A DNA stretch of 64,000 nt, taken from Dactylis glomerata (Eukaryota; Streptophyta; Magnoliopsida; Poales; Poaceae). The position numbers and the translations under genes are program-made. Location: the NCBI GenBank assembly GCA_007115705.1, contig QXEO01000411.1, forward strand, positions 7,727,702 through 7,791,701, given 5' to 3'. The notes below the pieces were generated by a model. It was not told the origin of the DNA. It saw nothing but the letters and a program-made list of their open reading frames with translations, and made no database searches. Below are positions 58,833 through 64,000 of this stretch, one piece after another; position 1 is the stretch's first letter; each line of letters starts with the position of its first letter.

Positions 58833-61059
58833 TCTTATATCTTATATTTACTAATTGGAGGCACCATAGGAGCCTCTATGTTAATCGTAAAAGTTAGGAA
58901 ATAGTGTCCGTCCGATTAACTAATAATCCATCTAGAGACGTCAGATGTTATTTTAGCTTGCGAGAGGCGGACTCCTGTTTGTATCTTCTTCCGTGCAAAG
59001 AAAATAAAAAGGAAAGGAACACATCTACTCGACGCCTCCTTCCTTCGATCGATCTGCCGGAGTGCCGGTGCAAGATGGGGAGCAGCCGCACGTACTCGGG
59101 CGTCGGCGTCGTGCAGCTGCTGCGAAATTTTCAACATCTGACTTTAACGTTGTTGGATCACGACCATGGAGTCGGATCTGACTAAAATATTATATAGCTG
59201 TTCTCTCATTATCTTTTTCTAATCAGATATCCAGGAGCTTCTCTGTTAACTATTGGTGCATCACGAGCAGCCTTCACTAATCTTACAAACCTCAGATGAT
59301 CAAATTGCATGCATGTTAGAAGTTCTCAGTCATATTATGCGGTAGCAGCAGTTCCCAGAATAAGACATGGAGCGGGCTCTGATTCCATGTGACTCCCCAC
59401 GAGCAGCATCGACTTTGGATGATATTTGATAGATTGTTTCTCTATGGTAGGCATGCAATTGAAAAATAAATTGTACTGTAGTTTTTATTAGAAATTAGTT
59501 TGACAAGTTTTAATTGCCAGTAATAGACTACGAATTCCCCAAGATTTGAGGCGTGGCTATTTTTCTATTTGCATTTTTTCATAGAAACTGATATTTGCAT
59601 TGAGGCGTGACTGTCTCTGTTTGAATTTCTTATTTAACAGGTTTTACACCGATATCACAGATTTTATTTCGCGAATTATGCAATTGACATGGCCTCTAAC
59701 GTCAGGAGATTATACGTACTAATTGATTGTGTATGGTTAATTCCAATCTCTACTACTAGATTCCTTTTAATTCCAATCTCTACTAACGGATTCCTTTTAC
59801 ATGGCCTGGTGTCCTTCTAGCAGCTATCAATGTTGTCATGGATCCCTGTATATAGGAGTTTATTAGGTGATCTGTGTTCTGAAGTGTACACTGTTTTTTC
59901 ACTAGGAGCTCAATAAAAGTTCCCACCAAAACAAGGATATGTTCTATTGTAGGAGAGATGCATGGTGGATTCCCGTGGATTTTGAGAGCGATTTATGCAT
60001 CTGTCTTGAATTCTATCACATTTCTCGACTATGTGGAGTCCACTGATTGGTGGTAATGTATCTGCTCGAGGGACATGACTGTGTGCAACTACAAGTAACA
60101 AGATGTGATAATTATCGAGTGGAAGAGATGGAAAGAGTGTGTGTGTGACATGCATTGTTCTGCATGCACTAATAAGATACATCGTCTGATCATGGTTCAG
60201 TAAGTTAGCTATTTGTTATGAAAACAGTAGGAGAAGGATTTTGATACTTATGTACTTGGAGATATCATGTTATTCATGACACTGATTTTTATTGTCAGCT
60301 AGAGGGGTGGTGCCAAATCTACATCAGAACGAGGACAATTTAAGGATTGGAGGTGATTTTCTTTTTTCTCAGTATTTGAAGTATGCCATATATTAAACCC
60401 TTCTTTCAACTCTTGATACTCATAATTGATTGTTCAAACACAAAAATAATACAAATATACTATCCCTGCTAATATATTATTTTTTGGGTCAATCCAGACC
60501 ATATATAGGAAAACAGAGCATGGCCATTTTTTCTGAAGGTTATGTGCACCTGCTAATTTTCAACCCTATCTCAAGTTATTGTTATGATGAATATCTGAAA
60601 ACTAATGCTCCAAGTAGGTTAAAACATATTGGAGTGATATTTTCTTGAAATATTTACCTGTGCATTTTCCTGTTTGGGATTATTACTGAAGTTTGTTTTT
60701 CAAAGATAGACAAAAGAGAAATATTTCCTTATTTTTAAGTTCATGATGGTAAATTCAGTGATTCATTACACCTCTAAATTATTACTTTTTGCAATTTTCT
60801 GACACATGAACAACTATCTTGATCAAAGATTTATTTGTGTCTTCCACAAGGTAATTGATCCAAGCATATTTGATTTTTTTTTTCCATTTTAACCACTTTA
60901 ACATTCAATCAATATCAACTTATATTTGCTAATATTTGTCATGACAACATATAACAATTTTATAGTTCTTATTTTCATGTGAGATCTAAAAAATGTATAC
61001 CTCTAATATGAAGTGTTTCCTAATAACTAGCCCGTGCGGTGGCACAGGTTAACGACTAG
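58833..61059 (+). mobile_element. Helitron 2, non-autonomous, 2227 bp
   Basis: Starts TCTTATATCTTATATTTAC and ends CTAG at 61059, inserted between A and T without duplication (intact site in LTR-A left near 3564). A 7-bp stem with one mismatch and a 4-base loop (61031-61048) lies 7 bases before the CTAG end. There is no Rep/helicase ORF. A GC-richer block at 58960-59170 with a 93-codon plus-strand frame could be a captured exon fragment, but I recognise no domain. The rest is AT-rich. Confidence 0.9.
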
Positions 61060-62168
61060 TTTAACGTAATTCAAATTCTATAAACCCAATTCAATTGATT
61101 CCTTTTGTATATGGAAGATGTTGAAAACCCAAATCCATTATCACCATTGCCCAAAATAATTGAACCTCTTTGCAAGTATTCAAATTCAAATATGAGAATT
61201 TGAGTATTTTCATTTTAGAATTAATTCTATATTTCTTTTTAATATGATTCCTTCAACAAAAGGGAATCATATGATCATACCTAAAAGTCCAAACCAATTT
61301 GACACTTTAACATGACCCAATATCATTTCATCTTATTCTTGTCAACCAAATGCACATTAATCAAATTCAAAATTGAGTCATTTGAGTAAGAGGTGATGTA
61401 TCTCAATCTTAGGGTTTTGTTCTTGCTATTGTGGTATTGGTTTACTCCACACCATAGCACAGTTAATGCATCATGTGTCCAATAGAATCTTGAATCATAT
61501 TCTCAAGTGTCATCCATCTATATTCAACCCCATGTCCACCTAATCTTGTTGACCTATATTGAACTATTCCATTTACAAAAGAGTTAATTGAGTAATTCAA
61601 TGTTTCACGAAACCATACCCATTTCATAAGTGTAATTCATACTATTCATGAGTAATTGTTGTCACACTTATTCAATAGCATTGTTGTTGCACTACTTGAT
61701 ACTATCATGATTCAATTCACATGAGCCATTTCAAATCCTATTCATGTTTTGTGAAGCATAAAGATTCTTCAATCATATCTAGGTTAGTTCACTCCTCTCA
61801 AATCATCCTGACTTTGCCATATCTTGCAAGCCACCATCCCTTTTATCATATCTCTCCTATCTCGAAGAATCTAAAATGTTAATCCAACACCTTTCATTGT
61901 TTGTCTTGTTTGGTTTGTTGGATTGGGTGGTGAGTTTATATGGTGCTATTTTACTATTATAGATTTGTACGGAGAGCTGTGTGATTAGATGAGAGAAGTG
62001 AAAACACGAGTTCTTCAAAAGGCAAGTGACACACATGTCTTTCTACCTATTTTTACTACTGCATTATTGTTTTCCAGTAGTATGCATGATAGGTGGAATT
62101 TATCAACTGTTTATAAAGTTCTTAGATCCTAGTAGTGTATAGCCACCCCCAAAACCCCACTTGATAGG
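61060..62168 (+). repeat. LTR-A right, second segment (truncated)
   Basis: Continues LTR-A to about 61984 in line with the left copy, then keeps about 180 bp that the left copy has lost, and stops where D begins. The palindrome module and LTR end are out of the window. Confidence 0.82.
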
Positions 62169-62871
62169 TGATGGCTTATAGATTACACCCCGTTGGGAAC
62201 CCCAAGAGGAAGGTATGATGAGCACAGCAGCAAGTCTTCCCTCAGTTGTGAAACCAAGGTTTCTCGAACCAGTAGGAGAAAGCCAAACTTCAGAAGGTGA
62301 TGCCTGCTAGCTTCACGACAGCTCCGGACAATTTATAAGGCACCTCGTCTAGGGCTTTGCTTTGCACCAGCAACAATGTGGAACCTGCACACAACAAAAC
62401 CAAGAACTTTGCTCCAACTTACGATGACGTTGTCAATCTCACTGTTTTGTTGTAAACAAAGGATTGAGTGTATCGAGTGGTAAAAGGTAATAGTATGCAA
62501 GTAAAAGTAAACAGTGCGAGTAAAAGTAAACGGTATAGCAATGTAAAGGAAATTGAACTGGGGTCCACAGTTCACTAGTGGTGTCTCTCCATAAGATAAA
62601 TAACAACATGCTGGGTAAACAAATTACAGTTGGGCAATTGATAGAGTAAAGATAGCGTACATATGTCACGAGGATCACTATAAGATTCACTCTGGGCATT
62701 ACGACAAAATACATAGACCGTAATCCAACTACATCTATGACTAATAATCCACCCTCCGAATGTCGTCCGAGCAAACATTGGGTATTAAGTTGCGAACAAC
62801 GGATAATTGCATTAAGCAAAGTGCATAAACTAAACAAAGGAAATGTCCTTGGACACAAGAATGTTGTTTTC
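62169..62871 (-). repeat. D: part of an Athila-type LTR, minus orientation
   Basis: Starts TGATGGCTTATAG, then follows the 3' half of the C LTR (for example gttgggaacccc, caaattacagttgggcaattg, gtaatccaactac) with many differences. It is a different subfamily from C. It is broken at 62871 by LTR E. The preceding five bases atagg would be its TSD; the other end is out of view. Confidence 0.78.
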
Positions 62872-64000
62872 TGTAATATACCAGGATTAGAGGTCACAAA
62901 ATAGAGGCAACAGATGTGTGCATTGCATTCATGCATAAGAAAATCTGGGTAATTTTCGTGCATTTAAATTAAACATATCAAAGTGATTGGAGTTTCACTT
63001 AAGTTGATGGAACTGAAGTAGCTCATCAACTAGAGCGCGATAAACTTCAATATGACCTTTGTTAAAATCCTTGTTTTGGGTAGTGTTAGTCACAACAACT
63101 AAAAGAGAGTTAAGTGAGGTAAAACTAAAATGCTTGACACCCCATTTTAGAATCTAATATTTATTAACACCAAGATCATCGTGGTATTCTTTAAACCCTA
63201 CTTATTTTATGCTTATGAAGTCAACACAAGTCTTATTCTTAATTCATGATCTATTCTATATTCTTATGTCCTAATCTAGTGAGTCCACATATGAGAAGTG
63301 GAGAGGTTAACTCAATGCCAGTTTGATTATAAGAATTACCTTAACTCTAGGTGAGATAACTTAAGAACATTAGATCCATTCCTATAAAGGCCAACTAGGA
63401 GGTTTTAGACATTACTCCAATTCCAATTTGGACAAGTCATTTGATATAGGGGAAGATCACATCATAAACCTAATTCTGGTCTAGATTAGAACTATCCTTA
63501 GGAAGTATAACCAATACCTAGACTTATGGAGTTATGAAGTGGAGTAGATCCTATATGAATAACACTAAGAGGAGATAATATTCTTAATCTCAGAAGCTAG
63601 GTACTACCAAGAGTTAATCCTTCAATAGAAGGAGTTAATGAAGGAAGTAAAATGGATTATGGGAGTTGAAGAAGGAAATAAGATGATCATGTCAAGTACA
63701 TGATTATACTTGTTGGAGGAAGGTAGTTAGGTTATCTGTGAAACCTAATGTGATAAGCAGATATCATCCTAAGACCAAGGGTGAGGTAGGAGCCCAACTT
63801 AAGCATGCCTCAACCAGGAAACACCCCTTTGAGGAGTCTAAATGGAAACCTTGATCTGTGTACAAGATTCCATTTTAGCAAAGTCACTAGATATTAATCA
63901 CAAGCCTAAAACCTATAATTCCTAGCTAGAATAGAATCTAAGCCACACTTTTAGAATTAAGTACTATTTATTGAATGAGACTAATACCATTCCATCAGAT
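62872..64000 (+). repeat. E: start of another long LTR
   Basis: Starts TGTAATATACCAGGATTAG inside D, exactly where D stops matching the C LTR, with ttttc as the possible TSD. It resembles TGTAATATCCCAGG-type LTRs of Triticeae gypsy elements from memory. It runs to the window end with no ORF of note, so family and length are open. Orientation is inferred from the TGT start. Confidence 0.55.

Larger units (their letters stand above)
1636..62168 (+). mobile_element. Element A: non-autonomous long-LTR element (outermost)
   Basis: LTRs start TGTAACATCCCAGG at 1636 and 56872. The left LTR ends ...GGGCGCTACA at 45203, is followed by a tRNA-Met-like primer site, and is matched at the other end by a polypurine tract at 56851-56871. 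After removing nested insertions the left LTR is about 3.95 kb and the internal part about 3.25 kb. The internal part codes only for two broken ORFs and no polymerase. The right LTR is cut off by element D near 62168, so the right TSD is out of view; the left candidate is ttgta (1631-1635). The primer site, tract context and hairpin module point to Tekay/Del ancestry (inference). Confidence 0.85.

Noticed and set aside
1..64000. CRISPR arrays, operons, ribosome-binding sites
   Set aside because: The sequence is plant nuclear DNA. The only short arrays are the 38-bp purine repeats, which lack spacers.

Overview
The window is intergenic DNA from a large grass genome, most likely a pooid (wheat, barley, rye or oat relatives). 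The basis is an Athila-type element whose Gag, protease and LTR text I recognise as the Sabrina/WHAM kind from Triticeae, plus Tekay/Del-type long-LTR elements, a Tat-type gypsy element and grass Helitrons. I found no ordinary host gene, no rRNA gene, no tRNA gene and no CRISPR array. Almost every base can be assigned to nested transposable elements, and most boundaries are supported by target-site duplications (TSDs) or by an 'empty' sister LTR elsewhere in the window.

Layout. Positions 1-1635 hold a degenerate Copia-type gag fragment. Element A starts at 1636: LTR-A left is 1636-4148 plus 43766-45203, its internal part is 45204-56871, and LTR-A right is 56872-58832 plus 61060-62168, where it is truncated. 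Element B (4149-43760, TSD ttcat) lies inside LTR-A left. LTR-B left (4149-6428, 16188-16288, 22059-23679) is split by H, a Tat-lineage gypsy element (6429-16182, TSD gaagt), and by G, an antisense solo LTR (16289-22053, TSD tgttt). LTR-B right (25624-27317, 29088-30149, 42463-43760) is split by Helitron 1 (27318-29087, minus) and by F, a gag-only long-LTR element (30150-42457, TSD tttac). Athila-type element C (45586-53998, minus) sits inside an open reading frame of A. Helitron 2 (58833-61059) lies in LTR-A right. A further Athila-type LTR, D, starts near 62169 and is itself cut by LTR E from 62872 to the window end.

How the parts relate. A, B, F and G share a tRNA-Met-type primer site (where visible), a common polypurine-tract context and a common LTR hairpin module, so they look like related Tekay/Del-derived families. 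None of the three with an internal region encodes reverse transcriptase or integrase, so they would depend on an autonomous partner. H is the only element with recognisable pol (protease, RT, two RNase H domains, integrase). It is broken by stops and frameshifts, and it carries an antisense gene for an AT-hook plus B3-like DNA-binding protein.

Most notable: (1) the antisense AT-hook/B3 ORF in H; (2) a three-palindrome module in the LTR leaders of A, B, F and G, in which the palindromes are kept while their bases change; (3) the five-zinc-knuckle ORF and a coiled-coil ORF in F, the latter with a relative in A; (4) a tandem duplication that doubled the promoter in one LTR of H; (5) premature stops that are all TAG or TGA, as expected from decay of methylated CAG and CGA.
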